From Betaproteobacteria bacterium (GTDB lineage: Bacteria; Pseudomonadota; Gammaproteobacteria; Burkholderiales; Usitatibacteraceae), in the NCBI GenBank assembly GCA_016720855.1, contig JADKJU010000003.1:753900-817899 (forward strand): a stretch of 64,000 nucleotides of DNA. Direction: 5' to 3'. Position numbers and translations under genes: made by a program. Positions within the stretch are counted from its first letter, which is position 1; the number at the start of each line of letters is the position of its first letter. The notes beneath the pieces were generated by a model. That model did not search any database and was not told the origin of the DNA. It saw nothing but the letters and a program-made list of their open reading frames with translations. Shown one piece after another: positions 1 to 8,318 of the stretch.

Positions 1-1
1 C

Positions 2-1552
2 CGCGTTAAGGAGCTTGCCCTAAAGGTAGACGGCGCCTGGTCGGACATGCTCTGGCCCTTCCATGGCAATGATTTCATCGTCGACGACGAGTTTCTGCAC
101 TACTTCCACTTTGTGACCGAGATTTGCGAGTGGCGCAGAGGACGCCTTGCCGTCGGCGAGATTGCTCCTCTTGCCGAGCGCGTGTACGGGTCAACTAATC
201 CCAAGGCTGCGGAACACCTCGACTTTCTATTTCAAGCCTTCGACACGTGGGTCGAGGCCGACACTGCTGCTGTATTCGGAGGTCTGTTTGTGGCCGCCCC
301 GGCTTCCTCTGAATTGAGTGACCCCACCAAGACCGTGCTTTACGGCCAAGAAGGTAGTCGCCTCGAAATCAACCTCTTCTCCGCTTGTTGCCGTAGTTAC
401 GGCGAGATGCGCGGCAAGAGCCGTGTCTTTAGCTTGGCGCATACCTTGTTGCTTTACGCGGTGATCCTGCACCGCCTGCACGAGACTCCCGAATTCGCGC
501 GGCGGCTGCGTGTTTTGCGCAACCTAGTGGAGGCTTCCAGCAACGAGCTACGTTTGGAAAGAATGCCCGCGCTCGTCGCAGACGTTGAACGCATCGTCGT
601 AGGGGGAGCGCTCGAAGGGGTAACCTCGTTTAACCAGACGCAGGTTGCCGATGAACGCCTGAAGGCAGAATGGCTCGCGACGAATCAACAGCTTGCAGGT
701 GCCTTGTTTCAGCTCGAGGACCACCCGATATTGCGCGGCTGCCTCGCGGCATTCGATCTCGATGCAACCTCTTTTGCACAGCGGGCGAGCGCCTTTCATC
801 AGCTTTTCTCAGACCCCGGCTGCTGGTTGTCGCTCACGGGGGCACTGCTTGCTACGGGCGACTATTCCCGGCAGGTCACCACACGCATCTTTCAGCTCGG
901 GTCATCTTCAAACCTCGTGCCCTGGCGCAGACTGTTGACTAACGTCGAGCGCTCCGACCTAAAGCTCACACGTGAGGTACTTGGGCGACTCCTCGATGAG
1001 GTAGCGAACGCCGGTGGTGACCTGCACGGCTGCCTCAGTGGGATGCAAGAGCGTTGGCTCAAGACATGCGAGGACAATCAAACCTTTGACTGGCGATACT
1101 ACCTTGTGAAGTACGTCGCTATGCGCGAGGGAGGTTCAGGGATCTACATCGGCTGGAATGGTGCGCTGGGATACCTGGTCTGCATGCTCGACAAAATTCA
1201 GATGAACAGTTGGTACCGTGATCCTTATCTACAAGCGATCCATCGTGAAAGTGGCGTAAAGGGTGCTGTCGACGACCCGTGGTTCACCGGCTACGAGACA
1301 CAGCCCCGATGGATGCGACTGGTAAAGACCGGCATTGAACTGCGGTGCGTTGAGGCCGGAATCGAACTGAAATGCACTGTCGCCAGCGACGCCTTCACGC
1401 GCATCTGTGAGAAGCATGGTGCTCAATGCATTGGCGACAAGACGTTGTTGCGAATTCCGCAAGTCGAGCGCGACGGTAAATCTGTCGATGCCAGTGACAG
1501 AGTTCAGTTGGGGGCAGCGCTTCTGCGTGACCTCGTTGAGGCCGCGCTGTAG
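2..1552 (+). CDS. DUF262/GmrSD-like protein, C-terminal part (5' end outside window)
   Basis: The reading frame is open from base 2, so the gene starts before the window; the first internal ATG is at 47. The entry sequence has the signature seen after the DUF262 nuclease domain: a Trp-Ser-Asp stretch, LWPFHGNDFIVDDEF, then an aromatic-rich helical region. DUF262 proteins include the GmrS/GmrD type IV restriction enzymes, which cleave modified phage DNA, but the catalytic N-terminus is not visible here. No membrane segments are seen. The family call rests on this junction and on overall composition, so it is moderate. The gene ends 67 bp before the leftward integration genes and is probably host DNA flanking the prophage. 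Confidence 0.6.
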   Translation, partial: RVKELALKVDGAWSDMLWPFHGNDFIVDDEFLHYFHFVTEICEWRRGRLAVGEIAPLAERVYGSTNPKAAEHLDFLFQAFDTWVEADTAAVFGGLFVAAPASSELSDPTKTVLYGQEGSRLEINLFSACCRSYGEMRGKSRVFSLAHTLLLYAVILHRLHETPEFARRLRVLRNLVEASSNELRLERMPALVADVERIVVGGALEGVTSFNQTQVADERLKAEWLATNQQLAGALFQLEDHPILRGCLAAFDLDATSFAQRASAFHQLFSDPGCWLSLTGALLATGDYSRQVTTRIFQLGSSSNLVPWRRLLTNVERSDLKLTREVLGRLLDEVANAGGDLHGCLSGMQERWLKTCEDNQTFDWRYYLVKYVAMREGGSGIYIGWNGALGYLVCMLDKIQMNSWYRDPYLQAIHRESGVKGAVDDPWFTGYETQPRWMRLVKTGIELRCVEAGIELKCTVASDAFTRICEKHGAQCIGDKTLLRIPQVERDGKSVDASDRVQLGAALLRDLVEAAL

Positions 1553-1619
1553 CTTCAATGCGGGTTCGCGGCGGCTGCGTCGCAATTCCGAGTCTGCTCG
1601 GTAGATATTTGCACGCTAT

Positions 1620-2093
1620 TCAGCGAAGAACTTGCCCTCGTTGCGCGTTCCAGCATGACGGGACGCCGTCTCGCAGCAACCCCAATAGCGTCACATTGCG
1701 CGGCAACTCGCCCCGCAGGGCTGTTTCCACGAGGTCCGGCGCCAGTATCGCGAGCCTCAAGTGGTCGCTGACGAACGTCTTGTGGAGTCCTTCGCGCCCC
1801 GCGATCTCGGCGGTATCAGCGACCACGCCGGTATCCAGGAGGTGTTGCCAGTAGATTCCCCGGCCGAGCGCCCGTAAGAGCGTGGTGTCGTAACTGGGCG
1901 GCAGTGACGGGCTCTGGCTGCGATCCGTAACGGGATCTTCAACGTTTGCGGGCGCGACTACGACCTTCCTGACGCCGCGTCGCTTGAATTGGAGGGGCAC
2001 AAACGTGGTGATCTTGATCCCCCCGTTTTCCAAAGGATGGCGGCGTTCATGGGGCGCGCCGATCTGAAGCACTTTCTTCCGGTAGACAATCAT
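1620..2093 (-). CDS. Small HTH (ParB-like) protein downstream of recombinase
   Basis: This 157-aa basic protein has a central segment reading GRGIYWQHLLDTGVVADTA, followed by an IAEREG-like turn and a SDHLRLAILAPDLVE helix. That layout is a ParB-type helix-turn-helix: a conserved Tyr-Trp lead-in, then a helix-turn-helix with SDHL in the recognition helix. Its ATG overlaps the recombinase stop by 4 bp (ATGA), so it is translationally coupled to it. Small genes of this kind often follow large serine recombinases in proteobacterial prophages, and a role in integration or excision control is inferred. It is the outermost gene on this side, so the attachment site should lie within or just left of 1553-1620. 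Confidence 0.7.
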   Translation of the reverse strand: MIVYRKKVLQIGAPHERRHPLENGGIKITTFVPLQFKRRGVRKVVVAPANVEDPVTDRSQSPSLPPSYDTTLLRALGRGIYWQHLLDTGVVADTAEIAGREGLHKTFVSDHLRLAILAPDLVETALRGELPRNVTLLGLLRDGVPSCWNAQRGQVLR

Positions 2094-3454
2094 CGCGCCT
2101 CCACCTCGAACATTTCGCTACCGATCGCATCGGGTGAAAGCTCGCCTGCCAACTCCTTCCAGCCGGTCTCCCGCCAGACAATATCGATGCCATCAGAGAG
2201 CAGGTTTACGCGCTCGATCAAGAGGTTCACAAGGCGTTCTTGCTCCTCCTCGAAGATCTGCTTCCACACGAGCCCGAGGCGTCGCATAGCAAGGACGACG
2301 GTCGGCTCCCCTATCTTCGGGTGTAGGTGCTTCACCTGCTCCCAGACGCACTGAACTGACTCGGGCGACTGCAAGGCAGCGATTACCTGGGCTACGACGA
2401 CCTCTTCGATTTGCTCGGCCGGGATGAACCCGCTCGCACTGGCGCCGTTCCCGTAACGCCTGTCCTCCTTCGGAACGTAGTAGCGGTACTTCTTGCCGGC
2501 GGCATTGGTCGTGAACGTGACGTGGTATTTGTCGCCGCCAGGTCCGTAGAGAAGCCCTCGGAGGAGCGCCCCCGTTCGTCCGCGTATGGCTGTTTTGCCA
2601 CCTCTTTCCTTGGAGTCCTCCGCATGGATCGCCTGGACGCGATCCCACAGTTCGCGCGTGATGATGGGCTCGTGTTGGCCGGCGTAGACGACGCCCTTAT
2701 GTCGTATCTCCCCCACGTAGATCGGGTTTCTTAGAGCCTTGCCAAGATACTTCTTGTCCATGGGAGTCCCGACGTGGGCTCTACCCTCCGTCGATACCCA
2801 GGATTTCGTGGTGACGCCATCGTAGGCGAGTTCCCGACATAGGTCGGTCGCGGAGCGAGTTACCACAAACCTCTCAAACATTCGCCTAACGGTCGGCGCT
2901 TCCGCCTTGTTGATCACAAGGTGCCGATCTTTCACGTCATAGCCGAGCGGGGGGAAACCTCCCATCCACATCCCCTTGCGCTTGGATGCCGCGATCTTGT
3001 CGCGAATGCGCTCGCCCGTGACCTCGCGCTCGAACTGGGCGAAGGAAAGGAGAATGTTCAACATGAGACGCCCCATGGAGGATGTCGTGTTGAACTGCTG
3101 GGTGACGGAAACAAAGGACACCTTGTGCCGCTCGAAGACCTCGATCAGCCGGGCAAAGTCGGCGAGGCTTCGAGTCAGGCGGTCGATCTTGTAGACGACC
3201 ACGATGTCGATCTGGTCGGCCATGATGTCGTCCATCAGGCGCTTGAGCGCTGGGCGCTCCATGTTGCCGCCCGAGTAGCCGCCATCGTCATAGTCATCAC
3301 TCACCGGCAGCCACCCCTCCGTCCGCTGGCTCACGATGTAGGCTTGCCCCGCTTCACGCTGGGCGTCGAGCGAATTGAAGGTCTGGTCCAGTCGTTCGTC
3401 GGTGGACACGCGGGTGTAGACGGCGCAGCGCTTCCTGATCACGACGGCGTTCAT
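2090..3454 (-). CDS. Large serine recombinase (prophage integrase)
   Basis: This 454-aa protein has the resolvase fold first (residues about 9-155): AVYTRVST with catalytic Ser17, a YKIDRLTRSLADFARL segment, and a long helix with GRLMLNILLSFAQFERE. The recombinase domain follows (GGFPPLGYD...APTVRRMFERF), then a C-terminal zinc-beta-ribbon-like region (RGLLYGP...YRYYVPKED). That region lacks the usual Cys pairs, as many phage members do. The enzyme cuts and rejoins DNA at att sites through a phosphoserine link. It overlaps both the upstream DUF2924 gene and the downstream HTH gene by 4 bp, so the three form one coupled unit. It is the only integrase seen in the window. Confidence 0.95.
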   Translation of the reverse strand: MNAVVIRKRCAVYTRVSTDERLDQTFNSLDAQREAGQAYIVSQRTEGWLPVSDDYDDGGYSGGNMERPALKRLMDDIMADQIDIVVVYKIDRLTRSLADFARLIEVFERHKVSFVSVTQQFNTTSSMGRLMLNILLSFAQFEREVTGERIRDKIAASKRKGMWMGGFPPLGYDVKDRHLVINKAEAPTVRRMFERFVVTRSATDLCRELAYDGVTTKSWVSTEGRAHVGTPMDKKYLGKALRNPIYVGEIRHKGVVYAGQHEPIITRELWDRVQAIHAEDSKERGGKTAIRGRTGALLRGLLYGPGGDKYHVTFTTNAAGKKYRYYVPKEDRRYGNGASASGFIPAEQIEEVVVAQVIAALQSPESVQCVWEQVKHLHPKIGEPTVVLAMRRLGLVWKQIFEEEQERLVNLLIERVNLLSDGIDIVWRETGWKELAGELSPDAIGSEMFEVEAR

Positions 3455-3912
3455 TTGGCCCCCTTCTGATACTTCCCAAGGCCAAAGAACAGGGGACCCG
3501 ACCAGGGCGTTCCGGTGATGTGGCGGGCGACGGCGGAGAGACTCTTGTATCGACGTCCCTCGTACTCGTAGAGGCCGTCGGCAAGTGCGAGGACGCGATG
3601 CTCGCGATCGCCGAAGTCGCGCAGGAGTACGGTGCCCGGCACGATGTGGATATCGGCGGGCCTGCGGAACTTGATCTTCGAGTTCGCCTCACCGATTTGC
3701 AGGTACTGCTTACGCACCTCGGGCTTTACGCCTCCGAACGCCTCCTCCTGGATCTTGTAGGCGACCCGCGCTTCGACGTAGTCCCGGTTGTGATGGCCCG
3801 GGCGACGCGGGAAGTACTGATCCCACAGCGCCCACAGTTCTTTCATGTCGAGGTTCGGCAGCGCCGCAACCTGGGCGGCCACCGACTTCTCCTGCGATTG
3901 CACCTTCATCAT
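3451..3912 (-). CDS. DUF2924 family protein
   Basis: A 153-aa protein with the family hallmarks: an N-terminal AQVAALPNLDMKELWALWDQ stretch, then FPRRPGHHNRDYVEARVAYKIQEEAFG, and a basic C-terminal half with VLLRDFGDREHRVLAL and a GTPWSGPLFFGL ending. DUF2924 genes are typically found directly upstream of serine recombinases in proteobacterial prophages, as here (ATGA overlap). Their biochemical role is not established; a recombination directionality or accessory factor is a reasonable guess. One copy of the 31-bp element (3939-3969) lies 26 nt upstream of the start, inside the preceding gene, so DUF2924 and the recombinase may have their own promoter. Confidence 0.85.
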   Translation of the reverse strand: MMKVQSQEKSVAAQVAALPNLDMKELWALWDQYFPRRPGHHNRDYVEARVAYKIQEEAFGGVKPEVRKQYLQIGEANSKIKFRRPADIHIVPGTVLLRDFGDREHRVLALADGLYEYEGRRYKSLSAVARHITGTPWSGPLFFGLGKYQKGAK

Positions 3913-4094
3913 CGAACCCTTTCTTGAGACGGGGTTGTATGAAGGCGCTCGGGGGGCGAGAAGCCAAGCGAAATGTCGCTCTCGCGGGGAAGTGTCGCGT
4001 GCAGGCGCGCGATGACATCCACCAGGATCGAGGCGACCTCGCGGGCCCTGGCCTGCGGTGTCATCGCCTCCGATGGAATACGTTTGACGGTCAT
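3909..4094 (-). CDS. Small hypothetical protein upstream of DUF2924
   Basis: About 61 aa from the ATG at 4094; an alternative TTG at 4118 adds 8 residues. It contains a predicted helix (QARAREVASILVDVIARLH) followed by ESDISLGFSPPERLHTT. It overlaps the DUF2924 start by 4 bp (ATGA). The function is unknown. Its 3' third overlaps the 31-bp repeat, so the SLGFSPPE-type residues are partly dictated by that DNA element. Small proteins of this shape commonly accompany DUF2924/recombinase pairs, which supports it being real. Confidence 0.55.
   Translation of the reverse strand: MTVKRIPSEAMTPQARAREVASILVDVIARLHATLPRESDISLGFSPPERLHTTPSQERVR
3939..3969 (-). promoter_or_regulatory. 31-bp dispersed element, copy D (upstream of DUF2924)
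   Basis: On the plus strand it reads ATGAAGGCGCT, a 10-nt spacer, then GAAGCCAAGC. The other three copies, at 21649, 22580 and 22858, share both arms with exactly the same spacer length; this copy differs by one base in the first arm. On the minus strand the element reads GCTTGGCTTC-N10-AGCGCCTTCAT and lies 26 nt upstream of the DUF2924 ATG. An embedded TTGGCT...TTCATA pair 18 bp apart could serve as -35/-10 boxes. That promoter reading is inference. Confidence 0.7.
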
Positions 4095-4220
4095 ATTGGT
4101 ATCCGTGAGGTTGTTCAAACCGTCACAAAGAATATGACCGCCCCAAGGGCAGAAAAGCGCGCGTTAGCGTCGATCAGCGATCGAGAGCAAAGAATCGCGC
4201 GGCCCCGCGAAAGCCGGCAA

Positions 4221-4511
4221 TCAGCGGGTCGGGTACTGGCCGCTTTCGATGAAGCGATCGTACGTGTCGGAGATGGGCTCTTCGCCGTCCCGCGCCCAGC
4301 GCGGCTCGAACTTCGGAACGATGAGGAGGGAGAGCACTCGTTCCAGAGCGTCGGACGTGTGCTTCATTTCCCGGAGCATCTCGCCCGGTGGGGCGTTCTT
4401 GAACCAGCGGTTGGCTGGCACCAGCGCGCCCTCGGCGCATTGGCGCACCGAACTGTTGGCTGCCAGGGTATCGGGAAAGGGTTCAAGGGGGCCATTCCGG
4501 GGGCGCTTCAA
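4221..4511 (-). CDS. Hypothetical protein downstream of ImmA
   Basis: A 96-aa ORF starting with TTG at 4511, preceded by GAGG, and overlapping the end of the ImmA/IrrE gene by 29 bp. The sequence is protein-like (NRWFKNAPPGEMLREMKHTSDALERVLSLLIVPKFEPRW) and ends in a polar tail, with no recognised domain. Its position, leftward just after the repressor and protease genes, fits a small lysogeny-module protein. Start codon and reality are both moderately certain. Confidence 0.45.
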   Translation of the reverse strand: MKRPRNGPLEPFPDTLAANSSVRQCAEGALVPANRWFKNAPPGEMLREMKHTSDALERVLSLLIVPKFEPRWARDGEEPISDTYDRFIESGQYPTR

Positions 4512-5148
4512 GCCTCAGTCGCTGAAGCCTGGCCGGACGGCTGCGGGACCACCGCCGCATCATGCCGTTATCCCAGTAGACGAGGACCGCGGGTTGGTCC
4601 GTGATTTCCACCACGCGGATGCACATGGCTTCGAAGGACACTCCGTAGAACTTGGCCATCTCGCTTACGAGGTCGAAGGTGATCTCTCCGCTTTCGATCT
4701 CTTGGCGAACGAGGTTTGCGGGCATGAGGAGGTAGCTCGCGAATTGGTTCGCCTGCGCCTCGATGTTCTCTTCCCCGGTGTCCTTCTCGACGATCACGGC
4801 AGACCCGCAGCGAAACTCCGTCTGCCGCTGGCTGTGCAGCACGTAGTGACCCAACTCGTGGGCCTTGGTAAAGCGCTGCCGTTCGGGGGAGGCCGTCGCC
4901 TTAAAGCTTAGCCACCACTCCTGGGGGTTGGCGGGATTACGGGCCAGGCAGCCGTCGATGTCTTTCCAGTCAGCACCATGAATGCGGGTAATCGGATCGT
5001 CCCGCTGATACATGGTGTGAGCGGTGAGCGCCAGGTGGTCGACATCAATGGGAAAGCGCCCCTCGCCCAAGGGCTCGAGCCAGCGGGAGATCTTGTTGGC
5101 AGCCTTTGCGCCGGTGGTGTCCGGCGATTTCGGGGCGCCAGGGGTCAC
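4483..5148 (-). CDS. ImmA/IrrE-family metallopeptidase
   Basis: A 221-aa protein with the zinc-binding HELGH motif at residues 97-101 (TKAHELGHYVLHS) and a downstream EENIEAQANQFASYLLMP segment carrying the third ligand region, the usual layout of ImmA/IrrE proteases. In mobile elements such proteases cleave the XRE repressor encoded next door and so trigger induction. The repressor gene is immediately upstream and overlaps by 4 bp (GTGA; GTG start), so repressor and protease form a pair. Cytoplasmic, with no signal peptide. Confidence 0.9.
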   Translation of the reverse strand: MTPGAPKSPDTTGAKAANKISRWLEPLGEGRFPIDVDHLALTAHTMYQRDDPITRIHGADWKDIDGCLARNPANPQEWWLSFKATASPERQRFTKAHELGHYVLHSQRQTEFRCGSAVIVEKDTGEENIEAQANQFASYLLMPANLVRQEIESGEITFDLVSEMAKFYGVSFEAMCIRVVEITDQPAVLVYWDNGMMRRWSRSRPARLQRLRLEAPPEWPP

Positions 5149-5504
5149 TCGCCCTTCTTTCCGTGGAACACCTCCATCATTTTCCGGAAGGTCTCGCGGT
5201 CAGCAGGCGTCATTCCCAGGTAGTTCCGGAAGAACGCGACGTCCTCGGGCTTGGTCTTGGCACCCGCGGCCTCGGACATCTCCTCGCCCATCAGGTCTTG
5301 CAGGGTGACACCGAGCGCTTTTGCAAGATTGCTCATGACAACGGCCGACGTGCGCTGCTCGCGTTGCTCAGGGTTGTTCTCCAGGGCCCAGATATAGCTC
5401 TTCGAGACACCAACCTCGTCGGCTAACTGCTCCATCGTCATTTTCCGTTCCTGCCGGAACCGTCGAAGTCGTTTGCCGAATGCTGCGCTGGCTGGTTGTG
5501 CCAT
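5145..5504 (-). CDS. XRE-family transcriptional repressor (prophage CI-like)
   Basis: 119 aa. The N-terminal HTH spans about residues 11-70 (RLRRFRQERKMTMEQLADEV, GVSKSYIWALEN) and is followed by VVMSNLAKALGVTLQDLMGEE, the classic lambda-repressor-like fold. The C-terminal tail (ETFRKMMEVF) lacks a LexA-type peptidase domain, consistent with inactivation by the adjacent ImmA-type protease rather than by self-cleavage. It is divergent from the early operon at 5746. The 240-bp gap contains repeated GAACTT half-sites that are plausible operators. Confidence 0.9.
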   Translation of the reverse strand: MAQPASAAFGKRLRRFRQERKMTMEQLADEVGVSKSYIWALENNPEQREQRTSAVVMSNLAKALGVTLQDLMGEEMSEAAGAKTKPEDVAFFRNYLGMTPADRETFRKMMEVFHGKKGE

Positions 5505-5507
5505 GGG

Positions 5508-5542
5508 TTATCCACAAGGACCTGTTGATATCCTGTGGAAAA
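5508..5542. promoter_or_regulatory. Inverted DnaA-box-like / operator sequence upstream of the repressor
   Basis: TTATCCACA (5508-5516) matches the DnaA-box consensus exactly. An inverted near copy, TGTGGAAAA (5534-5542), follows 17 nt later, and the pair forms a loose dyad directly upstream of the repressor ATG. It could be a repressor operator or a DnaA site; sequence alone does not decide. Confidence 0.35.
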
Positions 5543-5550
5543 TAGCACAA

Positions 5551-5616
5551 CTGAGAACTTTTGGGATCACGGTAGTTGACCTGCGAACTTGCGCGGGTAG
5601 AATAGGCGCCAAGTTC
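5551..5616 (+). promoter_or_regulatory. Early rightward promoter with GAACTT operator half-sites
   Basis: TTGACC (5576-5581) and TAGAAT (5598-5603) are separated by 16 bp, a good sigma-70 promoter reading rightward. CTGaGAACTT (5551-5560) and CTGcGAACTT (5581-5590) are direct repeats exactly 30 bp apart, and AAGTTC (5611-5616) is the inverted half-site. The second site sits inside the promoter spacer and the third near the expected start of transcription, so binding of the XRE repressor would block RNA polymerase. The promoter and repeats are seen; the repressor assignment is inferred. Confidence 0.6.
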
Positions 5617-5745
5617 ACTATCGTTGTACCGGCATTTGCCGAGTGTGGGTGAGCGATGAACTGGTCAACCCGCTTGGCACGCGCCGGAAGATCCCATGGC
5701 AGGACTTGGGCGTGCGACCTGGCACAGAAACAGGGGCACACACTG

Positions 5746-6975
5746 ATGATTTACAACCACCGGGCGTTTCTGCGCAATCTTCCTCTGGCGACGGACTTGA
5801 TGCGCGAATTCCTCTCCGAGCACGTGTTTGACACCCAGGCCGTGGATTGGTCGGCTGAGGAGCCTACCTTGGCGGAAGCCCTCGCAGACGCCATCGAAAG
5901 CCACCCCGACACCTCGGTACGTGACGAACTCATTGCCGCCATCGAACAGGTGGCCCAATTGGCCGACGGCGCCGGCACCCGCCAGATGCTCACTGTCTGC
6001 AGCACCGACCCCAAGATCACGGCCGCCTTCGAAACGCTCGAGTCGCCCGAGGAGCGGGCCCTCTGGCTCTACGTGAATAGCCCCGCCAAGTTTAATGAGG
6101 CGGTGCTGGCGCGCCTCTTCGATGACGGGCTCACGCGCGGCTCCTCCCAACGCTGGACCCTCCCGCCCTTCCCCGCCCTGCAGTTAGACGAGACTGCCCA
6201 AAAGGCCGTCTCGAGTACGGTCGCTGCGTATTACCTCAAGAAGTTTGGCTACGGCCACCACCACAAGCCCTACGTCGTGACTCGCCACATCGAGGGGAGC
6301 ATCCTCGTGGTCATCGACCTGTCGGATCACGCCTGCAACCGAGCGCGGTGGGAAAAGGGAGACCTGCGGCGCGGGCCACTGATTCTGTCCCGCACCTTGG
6401 TCCTCAATTACCAGCTGGCTACCGGCCGCACAGAGACGGTGGCACCTGGAGGCGCTGCCGCGCAGCAAACCCTTGTCGACGCGTTCGCCAAGCACGGCCT
6501 CAAGATCAAGGAGCAGGCCAAGCAGATTTTCCCGGCGCGCTACCAACTCGACTCGCTGCGAAACGGCGTGGATATCTTCGATCGCGAATCCCTCGGCATC
6601 GAGCAACCGCGTCTTAAGGCCATCTCCGTCTACCGTCCGGACGATGGCCTGTGTAGCGAATTCAAAATCCTGGGGCGCGAAAGCCGCGCCTCCGTGGAGA
6701 CGCTCGTCAAGTCGTCCTATCCCACGGATAGGCCTCTCGATCGGAACTGGCCGATCGTGGGCGCCACGATCGAGTTGCCGTTCTACCCCGAGGCGAGCAA
6801 GGGAGGCGACAAGAAGAAGTCCCTGCGACTGCGATTTAACCGCAAGGGCCAGGCGAATCTGCACAAGTTCACCGAAGGTGAGCGCAAATTGATCGAGCCC
6901 CTCCTTGTCGAGTGGGGGTTGGTGCCCGCGCCTAAGGTCGCAAGCCCCGCGCCCGCGGAGCCCGTGCAGCAATGA
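5746..6975 (+). CDS. Early-operon hypothetical protein
   Basis: A 409-aa protein from ATG 5746 (MIYNHRAFLRNLPLATDLM); an in-frame ATG at 5656 would add 30 atypical residues. No domain is recognised. The N-terminal half is acidic and helical. The middle contains FGYGHHHKPYVVTRHIEGSI and VVIDLSDHACNRARWEKGDL. The C-terminal part is basic (KKKSLRLRFNRKGQANLHKF). It is the first gene of the rightward early transcript and overlaps the next ORF by 4 bp, so the two are probably co-translated and functionally linked. The His/Asp-rich centre might bind metal, but no known active site is visible. Confidence 0.7.
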   Translation: MIYNHRAFLRNLPLATDLMREFLSEHVFDTQAVDWSAEEPTLAEALADAIESHPDTSVRDELIAAIEQVAQLADGAGTRQMLTVCSTDPKITAAFETLESPEERALWLYVNSPAKFNEAVLARLFDDGLTRGSSQRWTLPPFPALQLDETAQKAVSSTVAAYYLKKFGYGHHHKPYVVTRHIEGSILVVIDLSDHACNRARWEKGDLRRGPLILSRTLVLNYQLATGRTETVAPGGAAAQQTLVDAFAKHGLKIKEQAKQIFPARYQLDSLRNGVDIFDRESLGIEQPRLKAISVYRPDDGLCSEFKILGRESRASVETLVKSSYPTDRPLDRNWPIVGATIELPFYPEASKGGDKKKSLRLRFNRKGQANLHKFTEGERKLIEPLLVEWGLVPAPKVASPAPAEPVQQ

Positions 6976-7895
6976 CGCCGGTGGCACCCCGCGCACTCAC
7001 CCTCCTCGTCGATACCTTCGAGGGGGGTGGGAGTGTCATCGAGGATCTCCTGGACCCCGCCCACCACGATGCGTTCAGGGTCCTGAAGGACTGTGGGGCG
7101 CTCACCGCCGCCAAGGACGTCCCGGTCGTCCTGTGTCCCTGGTGCGGGGAGCAAGACATCGCCCCCCAACAAGCCGGCAAGGCGCTTCAAGGCCTGTGCC
7201 CGGATTGCGGCTTCGTGCCGATCACCAACGCCGCACTTCATGCCTGGGCCGCGGACCCCGATTGGCTACTCGCGCGGCTGCGCCAAGCGTTCGGAATTGC
7301 CGCGAGACAGGACTCGTCGGAACTCGTGCCGGGCACCCTGTGGAAGGTTGGCGACCACAAAGAGAATCGGCGTGCACGACGGATTGTGCTTGCCCGCCAG
7401 CTTGCCGAACCCGGGGTCCACAGATCCTCCCTGGCCGCTCTCAAGGACAGCATCGAGCGGGACAACGCCGTCATCATCGGGACGACGCCGCGATCCGCCG
7501 CCCGCATCGACGGGATCTCGTCACCCTACGTGCACCTCACCGAGATCGTCCATTTCCGAAGCAACAAGCTCGAGCTCGATGAAGCCCGCTGGGAGTGGTG
7601 CCTCAAACCCGCCCACCTACGCACGCACGAGGCGAGCCCCGTATTCCACGAGAACTTTCGCGTAGCCGTGATCGAGGGCGACGCGTGCGAGTTCAGCGCC
7701 AAGCAGGCAGCCATCTTCGGCTACCTCTACGCGGCCAAAGGCAGGAAGTGTCACAAGGACTCGATCATGGGCGAGGTCGATTCCGCACAGAAGAATCCAG
7801 TTGAGCTCTTTCGGCACAACACCCGCCAGTTCGAGGCCTTCAGCAAGGTGGTCGAATGGGATGACTACGGCTTCTACGCCTTGAAGCGCTTCTAG
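6972..7895 (+). CDS. Zinc-ribbon protein with C-terminal winged-helix-like region
   Basis: 307 aa. Residues about 54-75 form a zinc ribbon (CPWCG ... CPDCG). The C-terminal third (DACEFSAKQAAIFGYLYAAK ... NPVELFRHNTRQFEAFSKVV) resembles a winged-helix DNA-binding region. It overlaps the preceding gene by 4 bp (ATGA), and a strong stem-loop follows 26 bp after the stop. A regulatory or DNA-binding role in early phage expression is inferred. The pair at 5746/6972 stands where phages often keep early regulators or anti-defence genes, but I do not recognise the family. Confidence 0.65.
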   Translation: MTPVAPRALTLLVDTFEGGGSVIEDLLDPAHHDAFRVLKDCGALTAAKDVPVVLCPWCGEQDIAPQQAGKALQGLCPDCGFVPITNAALHAWAADPDWLLARLRQAFGIAARQDSSELVPGTLWKVGDHKENRRARRIVLARQLAEPGVHRSSLAALKDSIERDNAVIIGTTPRSAARIDGISSPYVHLTEIVHFRSNKLELDEARWEWCLKPAHLRTHEASPVFHENFRVAVIEGDACEFSAKQAAIFGYLYAAKGRKCHKDSIMGEVDSAQKNPVELFRHNTRQFEAFSKVVEWDDYGFYALKRF

Positions 7896-7921
7896 TCGCC
7901 CCCCGCCTCCGATGTCCCCGG

Positions 7922-7950
7922 TGCCCCGCTCTGTGCGGGGCATCGTCGTT
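7922..7950 (+). terminator. Stem-loop terminator after the first early operon
   Basis: TGCCCCGC (7922-7929), loop TCTGT, then GCGGGGCA (7935-7942) gives a perfect 8-bp GC-rich stem. It is followed by a weak T-rich tail (TCGTCGTTT). It is likely an intrinsic or assisted terminator separating the two early blocks. Confidence 0.55.
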
Positions 7951-8062
7951 TGAGGGGTTCGCAGCCGCAATCTGCAGATTTCCCGCCGCTTTTCCCACCG
8001 GATTTCCCGAAGGTGGGTTTCAGTATTCGGGTCACCGATCAACCACCCGAAAGGACATCCCG

Positions 8063-8308
8063 GTGACCTGCAAGACACCCCTCGCGCCGTCGAACATCGA
8101 CAACAGGCGCTTCCTCACCCAGCGCGAACTCGCTGACCGGTGGGGCCTCTCCCCCAAGACGCTCGCTCGCTGGCGCTGCATCGGTTGGGGACCGCACTTC
8201 GCGAAACATTCGAAGAAGGTCACCTACCCGCTCGACGGCGAAGGCGGCGTCCTCGATTGGGAACAACGCACCCTTTACCGCTCGACCTCCGAGCGGGTCT
8301 ACGCCTGA
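8063..8308 (+). CDS. Small HTH DNA-binding protein (excisionase/MerR-like fold)
   Basis: 81 aa with a GTG start at 8063. The segment FLTQRELADRWGLSPKTLARWRCIG is a clear helix-turn-helix of the kind found in excisionases and phage Cro-like regulators, and a beta-wing-like KKVTYPLDG follows. AAGGA lies 8 nt upstream of the start. The start codon lies inside an inverted repeat (GGTCACCG at 8030-8037, CGGTGACC at 8061-8068), suggesting autoregulation. It heads the replication operon. Confidence 0.7.
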   Translation: MTCKTPLAPSNIDNRRFLTQRELADRWGLSPKTLARWRCIGWGPHFAKHSKKVTYPLDGEGGVLDWEQRTLYRSTSERVYA

Positions 8309-8318
8309 AGGAGCGCCC

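Noticed and set aside
1553..1619. Left attachment site identified by a direct repeat at the right end
   Set aside because: Compared by eye with 50207-50358, 55764-56198 and 60825-61200, no repeat longer than a few bases stood out.
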